Made by a program: the position numbers and the translations under genes. A DNA stretch of 64,000 nt, taken from contig NC_091670.1 in NCBI RefSeq assembly GCF_042453785.1, positions 3,162,001 to 3,226,000 on the forward strand, read 5' to 3'. This DNA comes from Malus domestica (taxonomy: Eukaryota; Streptophyta; Magnoliopsida; Rosales; Rosaceae). This document shows positions 45,201-58,030 of this stretch, piece by piece. Positions within the stretch are counted from its first letter, which is position 1. Every line of letters starts with the position of its first letter. The notes beneath the pieces are model-generated. The model worked only from the letters and a program-made list of their open reading frames with translations, did not search any database and was not told the DNA's origin.

Positions 45201-48200
45201 TAAGAGTTTATGATGAAGTATTATTGCCAATTAAGTTAGAAAGTGGCGTTGTTAGCTTATGAGTTGGCCCTGTTTGTTTTCTCAGAATGTTATGTCCTAT
45301 GTGTGTTAACACTTCATTTCAGACTTCTTGCGTCTTACATCATCTTTTGTTATTGGAGCTTGCTGGTTCAATCAAGATTAATTAAACCTTTATATAGACC
45401 ATCCCTTGTAGTTTATAAATGATAGGGTCCCGTTGGGCTCGAAATTAGAATATTGATTTTGGACTGATGACTATAGTGGTTGGAACTCGGAAGCCATGCG
45501 CTGAAATATTTAGTTAGCAAAAGGTTTAGACCCTTATTTATTGGAGTGGTTGGAACTTGGAAGCCATGCGCTGAAATATTTAGTTAGCAAAAGGTTTAGA
45601 CCCTTATTTATTGGACCTTTGTAGTAATTAGATCTGTCTCTATGGTTCTAGATCTGTCTCTATGGTTGTGTGAAAATATAAAGTGTGAGTAATGAACTTA
45701 TTCTACATCTTTTCTTCTTCTATCAAAAAAGATATAGTTCAATCGTGAGCAACTTCTTTTATCATGTGGTTTGGTTTGCAGGACATGCTCATGTTGCAGA
45801 AGCTCTTGGAGTACCCCTTCATATTTTCTTCACAATGCCATGGACGTAAGTTTTGACCACTTGTTTTCGTGCTTTATTTTGATAGAGTAATTGTCCTCTT
45901 GCCAGATGCTATGACTTGTTGAGTTAGACATTCAATCTGGACCACTCATTCAAATAGGAATCCACTTTAAGAGTTTTTCAAATTGACAGTTTGGAAACAT
46001 GCTAGAGTTTCTAAAATGTTTCCCAGTATACATAATAATATTATACAGTACAATTCTAGTACGATTCTAAGGAGGCAACTCAGGCTGTGATCCTACTAGT
46101 TAGGTCCTGTATTAAAACACTTTTAAAGATGGGATTAGAATGCTCCGATTTGGAGTCTTATAGTCTTCACCAATAAGAGATATTTAGGATTATGGATTAC
46201 CTTCTTAAGTTTCTTCATTAGATCGATCTTAGCAAGTGTCAAGCGTATGCAAGTATAATTAATTTATATATACCATTTGGAAGTAGAAAAAGTAGGAAAA
46301 CTTTCTTGGTCACATGGATTACATTGGTGTTTCAAGTTGACATGAATAAAATTACAAAATGAAATCTATTTAAGGAAGCTTAAAGGAAACGTTATGTTCT
46401 TATTTTTGTTTTCCAGTAGTATGTTATGTCTTGAATGCTGGTTTATTTTGCGGGGAACTCTCTTCTGTGTTATGCCATCTTACTTATCTTTCTATAGACA
46501 GGCCTACTTATGAATTTCCTCACCCGCTGGCACGTGTACCTCAAAGTGCTGGTTATTGGGTATGCTCTTTTTTTGGTATTTACTTCTATTTATTTTATTG
46601 TCATATGGTTGGACCACTGGATTAATTGATGGCAAATATAATTCCATTTCTCTTTGCCACATCCAGCTTACATACATTGTTGTGGATTTGTTGATATGGT
46701 GGGGCATTCGGGGATATATTAATGACTTCAGAAAAAAGAAGTTGAAGCTTCCTCCTATTGCATACTTCAGCACATACCACGGATCAATATCTCATTTGCC
46801 TACAGGCTATATGTGGAGTCCTCATGTTGTGCCAAAGCCAAGTGGTAAGTAATTCGATATTTATTAGACTCTTCTGCCAGTCACAGTGGTATATTTGTTG
46901 GTAGGTTTTGACGTGGTATGATATATGCAGATTGGGGATCTCTTGTGGATGTTGTTGGTTATTGTTTCTTAAACCTAGGGTCGAAATATCAACCTCAAGA
47001 TGAGTTTGTTGAATGGATTCAGAAAGGGCCTAAACCTATATATATTGGCTTTGGAAGCATGGTATATATTTTCTTCTATTAGTTTCTTTTCTTGTCATTT
47101 TTCTCTTCATATAGTATGACAATTAGCTAAACAGGTTCCTTCAAATATCTATTCAACTAGATGAGTAACCCTGTGTTTTCTCTAAATCAGTTATTATATT
47201 CTCTTTTTGTGGCCTTACTAATGTGTACTCTCTTCTGAGTGGTGTGACATCTAGTATTTGTGAATAACCAAGGCCAGAAATTGGTAGTCTTTTACGTTGT
47301 TAAAGTCTTACATTGATAGAGAATAACTTATTATTAACTTATATAATGTATTTAGTGTTACAAATATTTCACGTTTCAATTTCTGTATAAGGCTAGGAGA
47401 GTTTCGGGATTCAGTTATCAGCTGGTGCATGTCTTGGGTTCTTTTTGTTTTAAAAATGTAAATAAGGCTTGTAATTTAGACTTATAGATAACATGCTGAT
47501 AGAGTTGGACAGCCACTAGCCCCCACAGATTAAGCCATAAGGAAATAGGCTAATAATTTATTTCAAGCTTAGTCGAATCTGGAAGGATTGGTGGGACTAT
47601 CTTCAATACTTTGGCTTGAACGTTAGGAAAGTTCATATAACTTTTTTGCAGATTAGCATTGTTCCTTGAAAATTGATGATTATCTTGTGTAGTAATATAT
47701 GCATCTTCTCCTAGAGAAGCTTAGGGGGCTCTTTGAGTACCTTGATAATAATACCAATCACTTAAATTGCTTGATACGTGTAATTGTGGCTGCTTACTTA
47801 TTTCTCAAGTTGTTTTAATACTTTGATTTTTATCTTTATTTCTGTCAGAATTCACATTTGTGGCTGAAAAAAAATCATGTTTTCGTCAGGTTTTGAAAAT
47901 ATTAGAACCTAAAATTTTGCCTGTTTCTTGTTAAGCCGCTCGATGATCCCAAGAAAACTACTGATATGATATTGGAGGCATTGAAAGATACAGGACAGAG
48001 AGGAATAATTGATAGAGGTTGGGGGGACCTCGGTAATTGTAAGTGTATTCTTTCTAAAATTAAGTTTCATGCTTTAATATGTTCTTGGAAATTCCAGTCT
48101 GGTTTAACTTCTTTGTCGGGTATTACGTGTTTTGGTTTGTCAATTCATGTTTCTGATGGCACCATCTTATGATTCTCTCTGTTTCTCTTGTTAAATTTGT

Positions 48201-50128
48201 CCTTTATGTGTTTTGAACTTCAGTTGACTACCATTACATGTTTCATTATAAGGGTATTTAAACCAAAAAGCGGGAACAAGAAAATCTGTTCTAGTCGCTT
48301 GCTTTAAATTAATGAAAACGTATCTGATATCTTTTCTTCTAATTTGGTTTGCATGTCGTGTTTCAGTTACAGAAGCATCTGATAATGTTTTCCTCTTGGA
48401 GGACTGCCCTCACGATTGGCTATTTCCTCAATGTTCAGCAGTGGTAATGTTGTATTTTATGGTTTCACCTTTTTGTTCCTTTTTAACTAATTACTACTCA
48501 TGTAACCCGTACAACGATATCAATTGCAGATATTGATTTTTACTGCATGTTTTTGAAAGCTGTACTATCACAAATATGCAGGTTCATCATGGTGGTGCTG
48601 GGACCACAGCTACGGGATTGAGAGCTGGGGTAATGTTCTTTTCAATCAGTGTGGTCGTTTTAAATTATTTATTTCTGGGAGAGTGTCTTTTACCATTGTT
48701 TTGGTTTTTTTTTTTTTAATTTTTTTTTTTGCTGGATGTTATCTAATTGCACTATTTTACGATATACAGTGTCCAACAACCATCGTGCCATTCTTCGGCG
48801 ATCAGTTCTTCTGGGGTGATAGGATACATGAGAAAGGCTTGGGGCCAGCACCAATACCTATTTCTCAGCTCAGTGTTGAGAGCCTGTCAAATGCTATTAG
48901 ATTTATGCTGGAGCCAGAGGTATTACTGCTTTGTATTCATGCCTTATTTAATCAACAAAATATATCTCGTTTTGAAAATTATTTGCTTGTCATATGAATG
49001 AAGAAATTGGTGGGTGTGGTGCCTTGTAGAAATCATTCTACGAATTTGTTCAAAGTTGCGACAACTTAAGATTGCTCTTCATCCTTAGTATCTCTTCCTT
49101 CTTAGTTCTTATTGAATCAAATTCCTTGTAACCGCCGCCACTAGATTTTATTCATGGAGCAATTACACATGAATGAGTGTGTGAGAGGTGTGTTTTTATT
49201 GGTCGATGTTAGACAGCCAATGAACCTCAAAAGATTAAACTGTTCCTGAATGAGCTAACAATGCATTAGCTAACAAGTCACAATATGTGAACCCATGTGG
49301 CTTTACTTTTAGCATTAATAGCATTACCTTGTACGAAACCAGGTTAAATTAAATTCCTGATTGCACCAAAAGACAGCCTTCAAGAGTACGCGAACTACGA
49401 AAAGTAGGAAAAACTGCTCTGGATTTAGACCAGACCACAAAAAACATAATTCAACAGCATGAGAACAAGCTAAGCAGAACCAGAAACCATGCAATCCCGG
49501 AACAACTAACTGAAACAAATCAAATACACTAACAACTGCCATGTACAAGTATTAGAATGTTCGCAAAAGAAAAAATTCTTACAACATTAAAATTATTCCT
49601 TAAAACGAACACAAGCAAGTAGAGATTCAGATACTAAACAAATATTTCAAATCCTTCAATTATTCATCAACGCTATTCCTCATTGCTCAGTGGGAAGTAC
49701 ATTTAAAAATGAAATCAAATATGATATGATTAAAGTTTCATGTTTTTATGTTTTGGTAAACAATAGCAATATTTTGTTCTGATCCTTCACATCAATTTTC
49801 CTTTTTATTCAATTTCCCTATAGATGGTTAAGCTTTCATCTTTATACTACCAGCCATGTGCTGTGAAAGTAGTGCAGCAAAATAGCACACCATGCATTCG
49901 TTCTAACCAGGAATTGAACCATCTTAGGTTAAATCTCGCGTACTAGAAATGGCAAAGTTGATAGAGAATGAAGACGGTGTTGCCGCTGCAGTTAATGCAT
50001 TTCACCGGCAGTTACCTGCTGAGTTACCATTGCAACCTGCATCTTCAGAGGAAGTTGAGCCTCCAAACCCTATGGTGTGGTTATTTCTTCAACTTGAGAA
50101 GTGGTGCTGCCTACCGTGTGGTGTGTAG
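42270..50128 (+). CDS. UGT80B1: Sterol 3-beta-glucosyltransferase, UGT80B1-like
   Basis: Fifteen exons: 42270-42339, 42418-42525, 43238-43380, 43791-44033, 44272-44383, 44949-45119, 45782-45845, 46502-46559, 46667-46844, 46931-47061, 47936-48038, 48367-48443, 48582-48629, 48770-48919 and 49928-50128. Phases match throughout, giving 618 residues, against about 615 for Arabidopsis UGT80B1. The enzyme moves glucose from UDP-glucose to the 3-OH of membrane sterols. The N-terminal GT fold begins ICILVVGTRGDVQPF (about 165). FTMPWTPTYEFPHPLARVP lies mid-protein. The donor site has HDWLFPQCSAV, then HHGGAGTTATGLRAG (about 488-502) and CPTTIVPFFGDQFFWGDRI. The C-terminus is WCCLPCGV. DCPHDW and FFGDQFFWGDRI favour UGT80B1 over UGT80A2. 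Loss of UGT80B1 in Arabidopsis alters seed coat and cutin (TT15). Intron 4 (44034-44271) begins with GC rather than GT. Confidence 0.95.
44505..44577 (+). mobile_element. SINE-like 3' fragment with (TTG)n tail in UGT80B1 intron 5
   Basis: GTGGTTCATATAGCCGACCC, then CACTTAGTGGGATAAGGCTT, ending in TTGTTGTTGTTGTTGTT. This is a common plant SINE-type 3' end with a TTG tail. Only a fragment is present. Confidence 0.5.
45476..45615 (+). repeat. 70-bp tandem duplication in UGT80B1 intron 6
   Basis: GTGGTTGGAACT(C/T)GGAAGC through ACCCTTATTTATTGGA occurs twice head to tail with a 70-bp period and only one or two differences. A further 20-bp duplication (AGATCTGTCTCTATGGTT) follows at about 45629-45667. 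Confidence 0.9.
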
Positions 50129-50846
50129 GATTCTTGCTGTGTCTTGTGCTGTTGTACAGATACGTTTTTCTTTTTAGTTTTTTTTTATATTCTCATATAA
50201 TTTAATTTAGCGCTTCATTCATTTCATTCATGGCTTCCCTGTGTGGGTTTGATTGATAAATTGATTACAAGCTAACGTAGGGTTTGCACAGCTTGTGTTA
50301 GAGTTTTACAATAAGTCAAATTTCGTTTCAGTTAGTAAAACTGACGAAGCAAGAATATAAACATGCTGAACCAACTCAATTATTTATATCAATTTTTTTC
50401 TATAATTTGCTTCAGTTTGTGTTGTATCAATGTTCATTGACCTGTGAAATATAGTTGTTTTGTCCTTTTGATGCTGTACCCAATCTTGGTTTGCAAGCAC
50501 TCTCTTCTGGGATAGGGCCAAGTTTCGGCTTAGGGGACATTTATTTTCCCATCTCAGGCAATTACAAGTTTCGGCTGGGTGTTGCGTTGTAAGTTGTAAT
50601 CAGCAATTCTTGTTGGTTTTAAGAGATGAGAGGAAACAGATTCGCCAGTGAGTAATTAGAATTTGATCAAGTTGTGCTATCATATTAAAACAAAAACATT
50701 ATTGTTAATGTGGTAACTTAGACGACTTTTTAAATTTTGTTGTCTATTTAATCTAATATTTAATTATACTAAACTAAATAATTTACTTGAATTTGTAGTT
50801 GAAATGTGTTTGGTATTTGAAGTAGAAGATTCAATATATATATATA
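50129..50846. other. 3' UTR of the UGT80B1-like gene and intergenic DNA
   Basis: Probable 3' UTR, then AT-rich sequence ending in a short (TA)n tract next to the Pack-MULE target site. No gene recognised. Confidence 0.45.
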
Positions 50847-51351
50847 TATATTTGTGGGTAAATTATGAAAAACTACCTCAACTCAACCATAGTTTTATAC
50901 CTCATCTTTAAAACATTTCAATATTATACCTTATCTTCGAAGTTATTGTAATGTCATATCTTCCATTAGTTTGTCAATTCTTCTGTTAAATGCTGATGTG
51001 GCTTGAGGTTGAGCTCATTTTTTATTAAAAAAAAATTAAAATACAATTATTTAAATATTTTTATAAAAATAATGTGGGACCCACCCACCTTCTTCCTACC
51101 CCACCCATCACCCCCCACCCTTCCTCCCTTCACTCCAAAACCATAACCCCCTTATTCCCCATCCACCCGTGTCCCCCACCCCCAATCTTCCTTCACCACC
51201 AAAATTAGATCCCCTATCACCCACCCTTTTCTCCTAAAAATTCCCTTTCCCCAAAAAAATCATATTTCTTCTTCTTCTTCTTCTAAGCAACCCGACCCAA
51301 AAATCCCCCATCACCCTTTCCCCTATCCTTCATCACTCGCCTACTCCCTTA

Positions 51352-51720
51352 TTTCCAAATATGGGGATGGAGACCGAGAGCCAGAGCCAAAGTGGACTTG
51401 AGAAATAAGAGATCCTCCTCGATCATGTGTTGATGACGAAAATAAAGACCGGAGGTGAGGTGGGTTTTTCGATGGACAAGTCGTACTCGGTGGCGGTGTA
51501 CTGGGGGAAGAGCTCGGCGAGGAGGTTCTTGTCGGAGATGGAGGCGTAGTGGGGAGGGAAATGGTTGCGGGTGAACAGAAAAGGCAGATCCAGATGTTGG
51601 CGGCGTAATCGACGATGGATAAGGGGTTGAGGATGGAGCGGCAGGTGTGACAACGGATGGAGGGCTTAGGGGAGGATGGGCATGGAGGGGAATGGCTTGA
51701 TCATAGTATAGATAGCTGGG
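51352..51720 (-). pseudogene. Captured SEC23 fragment, copy 1
   Basis: The minus strand encodes, with frame breaks, PAIYTMIKPFPSMPILP, then [65 protein letters not shown] and MIEEDLLFLKSTLALALGL. This order is the zinc-finger domain (CxxC...CxxC retained) and the start of the trunk domain of SEC23, the GTPase-activating subunit of the COPII coat. An in-frame stop follows PMPILP and a frameshift follows WICLFC. The fragment has no introns across about 120 codons. It cannot make SEC23, but a chimeric or antisense transcript is possible. Confidence 0.82.
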
Positions 51721-51803
51721 TGGCTGGGTGGAGAAGATGATCGAGTGGGGAGGATGAGGGCGAGGGAGAGTCACGGTGGGGTTCTAGTTTTGGAGTGAAG
51801 GGA

Positions 51804-52576
51804 TGACACGTCTTGATCTCGTTATTCCCCGAACACCATGATAGACACGTGCTGGCCGACATCCGAGGGTGACAAAAGCCATTTATTAAATGCAAATGTT
51901 AAGAATAAGAAATAAATAAGACTTATAAATTTAAGTATGATTAATATGTAACTGAGGAATGTGTTTAGAGCATACAACTAAACTAGAACACTGAAATAAA
52001 TAATATAAAAATTGAATGAACAAGGAATGGGTCATTCACCGAGAGGATTCGAAGATGCCGATGCGGAAGTACCTTGACGCCAGGGTTATACCACTCGATT
52101 CTAAGTCCTGAGGGGGCACAAAACATACTAACCCCCAAAGTTTTATGAAAACTAATAGCATAATAAGTGGTAGGTTTTCCGAAAACCCTAGCATGCCATA
52201 AAACATCTCATAAGCATATCTTGTATATAGTGTGCCAAATAGTGGTATCAAATAATAATATCTCTCGGCCCATTGCTAGCTCCATGTCTCTCGACCCGAA
52301 GTCAGATATTATTTCTCCAAGCCCCTTGCCAGCTCCATATCCCTTGACTCGAAACTAGGGATTATTTCTCCTGGCCCATATGCCAACACTAGATCCTTGC
52401 CCCTGGCTGAATAATGACTACTAGATACACACAAAAACATTGAGCATAATCTTTCCAAACATAGGTACATATATCTAAAAAACATAGGTACCTAATTAAA
52501 ACTAAAACACGTGGGCCCTCCATGCACACACATTAAGACCCAATACAATTTTTAAAATCGGGGGTGGGGTTTTACA
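51804..52576 (-). mobile_element. Solo LTR nested in the Pack-MULE
   Basis: A 773-bp segment with TGACACGTC...GTTTTACA ends on plus (minus TGTAAAACCCC...GTGTCA) is present in the first Pack-MULE half and absent from the matching point of the second. AGGGA flanks it at 51799-51803 and 52577-52581. Length, TG...CA ends and a 5-bp duplication indicate a solo LTR. The family is not identified; the strand is inferred from the TGTAAAACCCC start. Confidence 0.8.
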
Positions 52577-52769
52577 AGGGAGGAAGGGTGGGGCGAGACA
52601 GGTGGGATAGGAAGAAGGTGGGTGGGTTCCACATTTTTTTTATAAAAATATTTAAATAATTGTATTTTAAATTTTTAATAGAAAGTGAGCTCCGCCTCAA
52701 GCCACGTTAGCATTTAATAGATGAATTAACAGACAAACTGAACTTAATTAGAATTTTTTGCTTTATGGT

Positions 52770-53950
52770 TTAGATTTTCTTAATGTCAAGGAAAATATTT
52801 CTTAAAAGTTTTGCAACATGTAATCGACTTGGTTTCATAAGACCTACATCTAGATGACTTGGTTGTTAAGATTAATGTAAGATTTTCAGTTGATATTTCT
52901 TGAGGGTGAAACACCGTTTGAGAAACGTTTTGGGCCTCATTACAATTTTTTTCACTTATTTTGTATGTTTCGGCTTAAATATTCTACTATAAATACTTTT
53001 GTGGCTTAATAACTGGTAAAACCACTTCCAAATGTATTTTAAAGATTTTCTTAATGTCAGGGAAAATATTTTACGAAAATGAAAGATTTGCATTTCCACA
53101 AAAAATGTGGGGGTTAACTCACGATTTTTTATCGGTTTTGTAAATTCGTATAAATATCTTCATTAAATATATTTGTTACTTAAAATTAATGTAACTTTCC
53201 GTCGATATTCTTGAGTATAGACCCTTGTTAAGGCAAAGATTTGGGCCTCACTACAATTTTTTTTTCATTTATGTCGGCTTTCACAAAGCACATGGCTGTA
53301 GATGTGAAGTCTTTGATTAAAAATATTTGTAACACAACATCATATGGCTATAGGCGTGGAGTCTTTGTTAACAAATAAAAGTTTTGTAACAAATAATTGA
53401 CTTGGTTTTATAAGACCTACATCTAGATGACTTGGTTTTTAAAACAAATATAAGACTTTCTGTTGATATTTCTTGAGGGTGAAACACCGGTTAAGAAATG
53501 TCTTGGATCTCGTTACAATTTTTTTTCATTTATTTTTTAGGTTTCAGCTTAAATATTATACTATAAATACATATGTGGCTCAATAATTGGTAAAACTGTT
53601 TCCAAATATCTTGTAAACATTTTCTTAATGTCATGGAAAATATTTTACAAAAATGAAACATTTGTATTTTTCACAAGAAAACGAGGGTTAACACTCACGG
53701 TTTTTTTATCGGTTTTATAAATTCATACAAAAATCATCATTAAGTCCATTTGTTTTCACATTCACGTTATCGTGAGGTACTTAAAATTAATGTATAGCTT
53801 TCCGTTGATATTCTTGAGTATAGACCTTGGTTAAGACAAATATTTAGGGCTCACTACCATTTGTTTTCATTTAATTTTAGGTTTCGGCTTAAATATACCA
53901 TTCAAACTAAATCTTGGCTCAATAATTGGAAACAAATACTCTGCCCATGC
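52770..53950 (+). repeat. Degenerate ~300-bp tandem repeat block, copy 2
   Basis: TTGATATTTCTTGAGGGT-type anchors recur near 52892, 53200, 53462 and 53805. They are followed by the same ordered motifs as in 15800-16720 and nearly the same sequence as 61370-62520. Alternate units are more alike, suggesting a higher-order two-unit repeat of about 570-600 bp. Confidence 0.75.
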
Positions 53951-54200
53951 GAGCTCCTTCGTCAATTCCCCTCGCGAACTCTGAGTAAGAAATGATTAAC
54001 TGAAATTTGATTTTTTTAAACTTTGTGTTTGGTTGTATTTAACGATCCCTAATTCCAAATTTATGGTTTAGATATATATATATATATATATAAAAGATAT
54101 CTCGGGTACTTCATTGCTATCCATTATGCTCTCTACTTTCAAGCAAAGAAAATGTGATTGATGGTACAAAGAGATACAATCTGATACTTGTTTTTGAACT
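53925..54200 (+). repeat. Orphan copy of the lectin 3' flank, lectin gene absent
   Basis: GAAACAAATACTCTGCCCAT, GAGCTCCTTCGTCAATTCCC, GTGTTTGGTTGTATTTAACG and CGGGTACTTCATTGCTATCC match the sequence just left of both lectin genes (59320-59530 and 62525-62740). The match stops near 54140, before the lectin ORF would begin. Confidence 0.75.
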
Positions 54201-54689
54201 CAGCTTTGATTTAGGGGTGGGTATAAAAATCGGGTACTTCATTGCTATATATTTCGTCAGTTTGTTTGTCAATTATTCTGTTAGATGTTGATGTGGCTTG
54301 AGACGGGGCCACTTTTTATTAAAAAAATTAATTAAATATTAAAAAAAATTAAAATACAATTATTTAAATATTTTTATAAAAATAATGTGGAACCCACCCA
54401 CGTTCTTCCTATCGCACCGATCTCCCCCCACCCTTCCTCCTGTCACTCCAAAACCAAAACCCCCTTCTTCCCCATCCACCCATGTCCCCCACCCCAACCT
54501 TCCTTCATCACCAAAACCAGAGCCCCCATCACCCACCACTTTCTCCCAAAAATCCCCTTTCCCCGAAAATTCCCTTTCATCTTCTTCTTCTAAGCAACCC
54601 GACCCAAAAATCCCCTGAACCCAAAAATCCCCCATGACCCCTTCCCCCCATCTCCCATCACTCGCCAACTCTCTTATCTCCAAATATGT

Positions 54690-55055
<366 letters not shown>

Positions 55056-55681
55056 ACTAGGTGGAGAAGATGATCGAGTGGGGAGGATGAGGGCGAGGGA
55101 AAGTCACTGTGGGGTTCTGGTTTTGGAGTGAAGGAATAAAGGGTGAGGGGAGACAGGCGGGATAGGAAGAAGGTGGGTGGGCCCCACATTTTTTAAAAAT
55201 ATAAAAATATTTAAATATTGTATTTAATTTTTTAATATTTAATTAATAGAAAGTGGGCTCGCCTCAAGCCACCTCAGCATTTAATAGAGGAATTGATAGA
55301 CAAACTAACGAAAGGTATGACATTGCAACAAATTCGAAGATAAAATATGACATTGAAATGTTTTAAAGATGGGGGTATGAAATTATGGCTGATCCAATAG
55401 TTGAGGTAGATTTTTGTAATTTACCCTATATTTGTTAGAATCGTAAACCGACATGAACTGAACTGGAAAGGGTGTAAATCGAAGCGTACGATTTTAGTAA
55501 TAAATTTAAGCGAAACCATACTGAACTCAACGGTTGATACTTTCCGGTATCAGTTCTAGTTTGAAAGTGACACCGGACCGAACCAAACCATGGCCACACT
55601 TTTGATCTGAGATAGTTCATTTACATATTTTGGATGAAATGGTTTAAACAGGAGTCCAACAAGTCTGCTGAACCTAGAGAT

Positions 55682-57531
55682 TAGGCTGGAAAAAAAAAAA
55701 TACCAAATCCTAAACCGAACTGAAAATCCCTAAAATTTCAATACCCAATACTGAATCGATCTTGAAATTTCGGTACAGAAATCGGTCTCAAGTTTTCGGG
55801 ATTTCTGTAATCCCGAACCGAACCGAAAAATATATATATATATTATTTAATTTTTAAATATATATTTAGAATTTTAATAGCTGTCGGATTAGGTCGAGAT
55901 TTAATCTCAACCGTTGAATACAAATCAAAGTTCAAACCCTCAGACTTTGACTTGACCTCACTCTCTCGCTCCGTCTCTCGACTTTGACTCGACCTTGCCT
56001 CAGAGTCTCGAACAACCTCACCACCACCCTCCTCGACCTCACCTCAGACAACCTTACCAGTCACCTCAGAATCCGGCCACACCCTTAGACCCTCTGATCT
56101 CTCTCTCAACTTCTCATCCCTCAGACCCTCACTGTGGAGGAGCTTTCCTTCATGGCACAGAGGCAGAGCTACGACCATTGGTGCCACTCACCTATCTGAT
56201 CTCTCTCTCGACTTCTTCATCCATATTCCAGTGCACTGTGCACTGATTCTCCACCAAATCAGATAAATTTTGGAATTAATTTTGGGTTTGTGAAATTTAG
56301 ATTAGGGTTTGTGAAATTTGGCATTTTGAGCATTTTGTTTGAATATTGAGATTCTTGAAACAAAATTATTGGGAAGAGTAGGAATGAGATTCTGGGGTTT
56401 TGTTAGCAGAAATTCTAGTTCGCAATTTCGATTGACTTTAATTTTTGATGGCCACCACTTTGATCAAGAACATAAAGACTAGGTTTTTTCATGTATGTCT
56501 TTCAAAAACCTCTTTTTTAGCTTGATTTTTTGCTTAATTTTGTGATTCTGATTAATCTGTTGCGATTATGAATTAATGAAAGACTCGTTGTATTAGGTTG
56601 AGGACATCCAAAAGACAGTTTAAGGAGCTAATAAAGTGCCATAACGACACGGTTTCCATTCGGTAATTTGCGTTAGTCGTGTCTTCACTTTACATTGTAG
56701 CGATAACTTCCTGTTCGTGACTTGGTCTGCACTAGCAGTTTAGAGTACATATTTCCAGATTATGCTTTCATTTGCTAAATACCTGCTTGATTCTTTAGTT
56801 AACCTCTGGGAATCTCATCTCGTATTCTTGGGAAGTCCCTGATTTGCTTGTGACTTGGGTTCAATTACTTGCTAATTACTTAATTGGGTATATGAAGAAA
56901 CAGTTGTTAATTACTTACTTGGTGCATCAATTTGTTCAGTCTGGATTGCTGCTCAAGGGAATTACTGTTTTTGTACTCTGTTTTTAGGGTATTTTGTATA
57001 GGAAATGGTGGTTGTATGAAGCCAATTGAACTACCACTCTTCTTGTGATGAACAGATTTTAGTGGATGTTTTTGCAGAGAAATTGTTGTGAAATTACGTG
57101 GTTTGTGGCTTAATTTCATTTACTTGGATGTTTGGATGGTCTACATTTTTATTCTCAAAGAAGTTAGCATCTTGGTTAGCTGCAATGTTTTATGATGATT
57201 TGTTGTGTGATTGTTGCAAGTTTCATGCTTTAGTTTCTTTTGAGATAATTGAATTCTGCAGATGCAATTAGTTTCTGCAGATTGAATTGGATTGGGAATT
57301 TGGGTGTCTTAAGTTCTGTAGATGCATATCAGATACAATCGTAGCAGTCTGCCTGCAATTTTGTGTGAATTTTATTTCAGGATTCCTGATTTGTCTTGAA
57401 ATCCTGAAACTATTTCGGGATTCCCGAAAATTTGGTTTGGGATCGGTCTTGAAATTAGGATTCCTGAAAACTTCAGTTTAGGAATCGGGACAAAGTTTTT
57501 GGTTTGGTATCCCATACCGAAACAGCCCTAA
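55682..57531. mobile_element. hAT-like degenerate element
   Basis: The left end TAGGCTGG and right end CAGCCCTA are inverted. Inner sequences (AACCGAACTGAAAATCCC on the left, GGTATCCCATACCGAAACAG on the right) are inverted and related to the hAT MITE at 12859. No clean 8-bp target duplication was found, so boundaries are tentative. The centre has no recognisable transposase. Confidence 0.4.
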
Positions 57532-57799
57532 GATTATTTAGCGATTTTGGTTGCCATAGAATCTCAGCGTTTTGTACATCTTGCTTAGGCAGGTTGATCA
57601 ATAGGATTTAATGTTTGTTGGATTATGGAAGTTGTACTAAATCCTGTATGATTTGCACTGGTAGTCTTACTTTAACCGAAATAGAAGGGGGCGAAAGAGT
57701 TATACGAAGAGTTCTAGTAAAACCATAGCTTTGTACTCCGATTGTATAGACTGGTAGATACACTGTAACAACACACTTAGCTACTTGACGCAAATATTC

Positions 57800-58030
57800 T
57801 ACTAATCCCTTCATTTTTTTGTTAAGTTTGATCTCTTTCCACCTTGATTCCATGTAGTTACTCGAATTATCTGGTACGACATATACACCACATTTGAAAT
57901 ACAGGTCCCCTGGTCCTTGATCCTTCACCCCAAACTTCTTGACACCATCGATGAAAACTATAATGTTCCATTTGTCAACGTTGTGGATTAAGTTTACCCC
58001 AAACCACTTGTCGTGGAGATGCGTAACAAC
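57800..58030 (-). pseudogene. Citrate-binding-protein / alginate-lyase-2-like 3' exon fragment
   Basis: The minus strand encodes HLHDKWFGVNLIHNVDKWNI, VFIDGVKKFGVKDQGPGDLY and FKCGVYVVPDNSSNYMESRW, then KEIKL. This is the C-terminal part of plant citrate-binding proteins (alginate lyase 2 fold), which end near SRWKxIKLxKK. The frame continues past that point into unrelated sequence (57623-57790) without the usual stop. The 5' four-fifths of the gene is not found. It is a gene fragment; how it got here is unclear. Confidence 0.65.

Noticed and set aside
55437..55681. Extension of the hAT-like relic further left
   Set aside because: Sequence is of similar character (ACCGAAC-rich), but no inverted end or target duplication could be matched.
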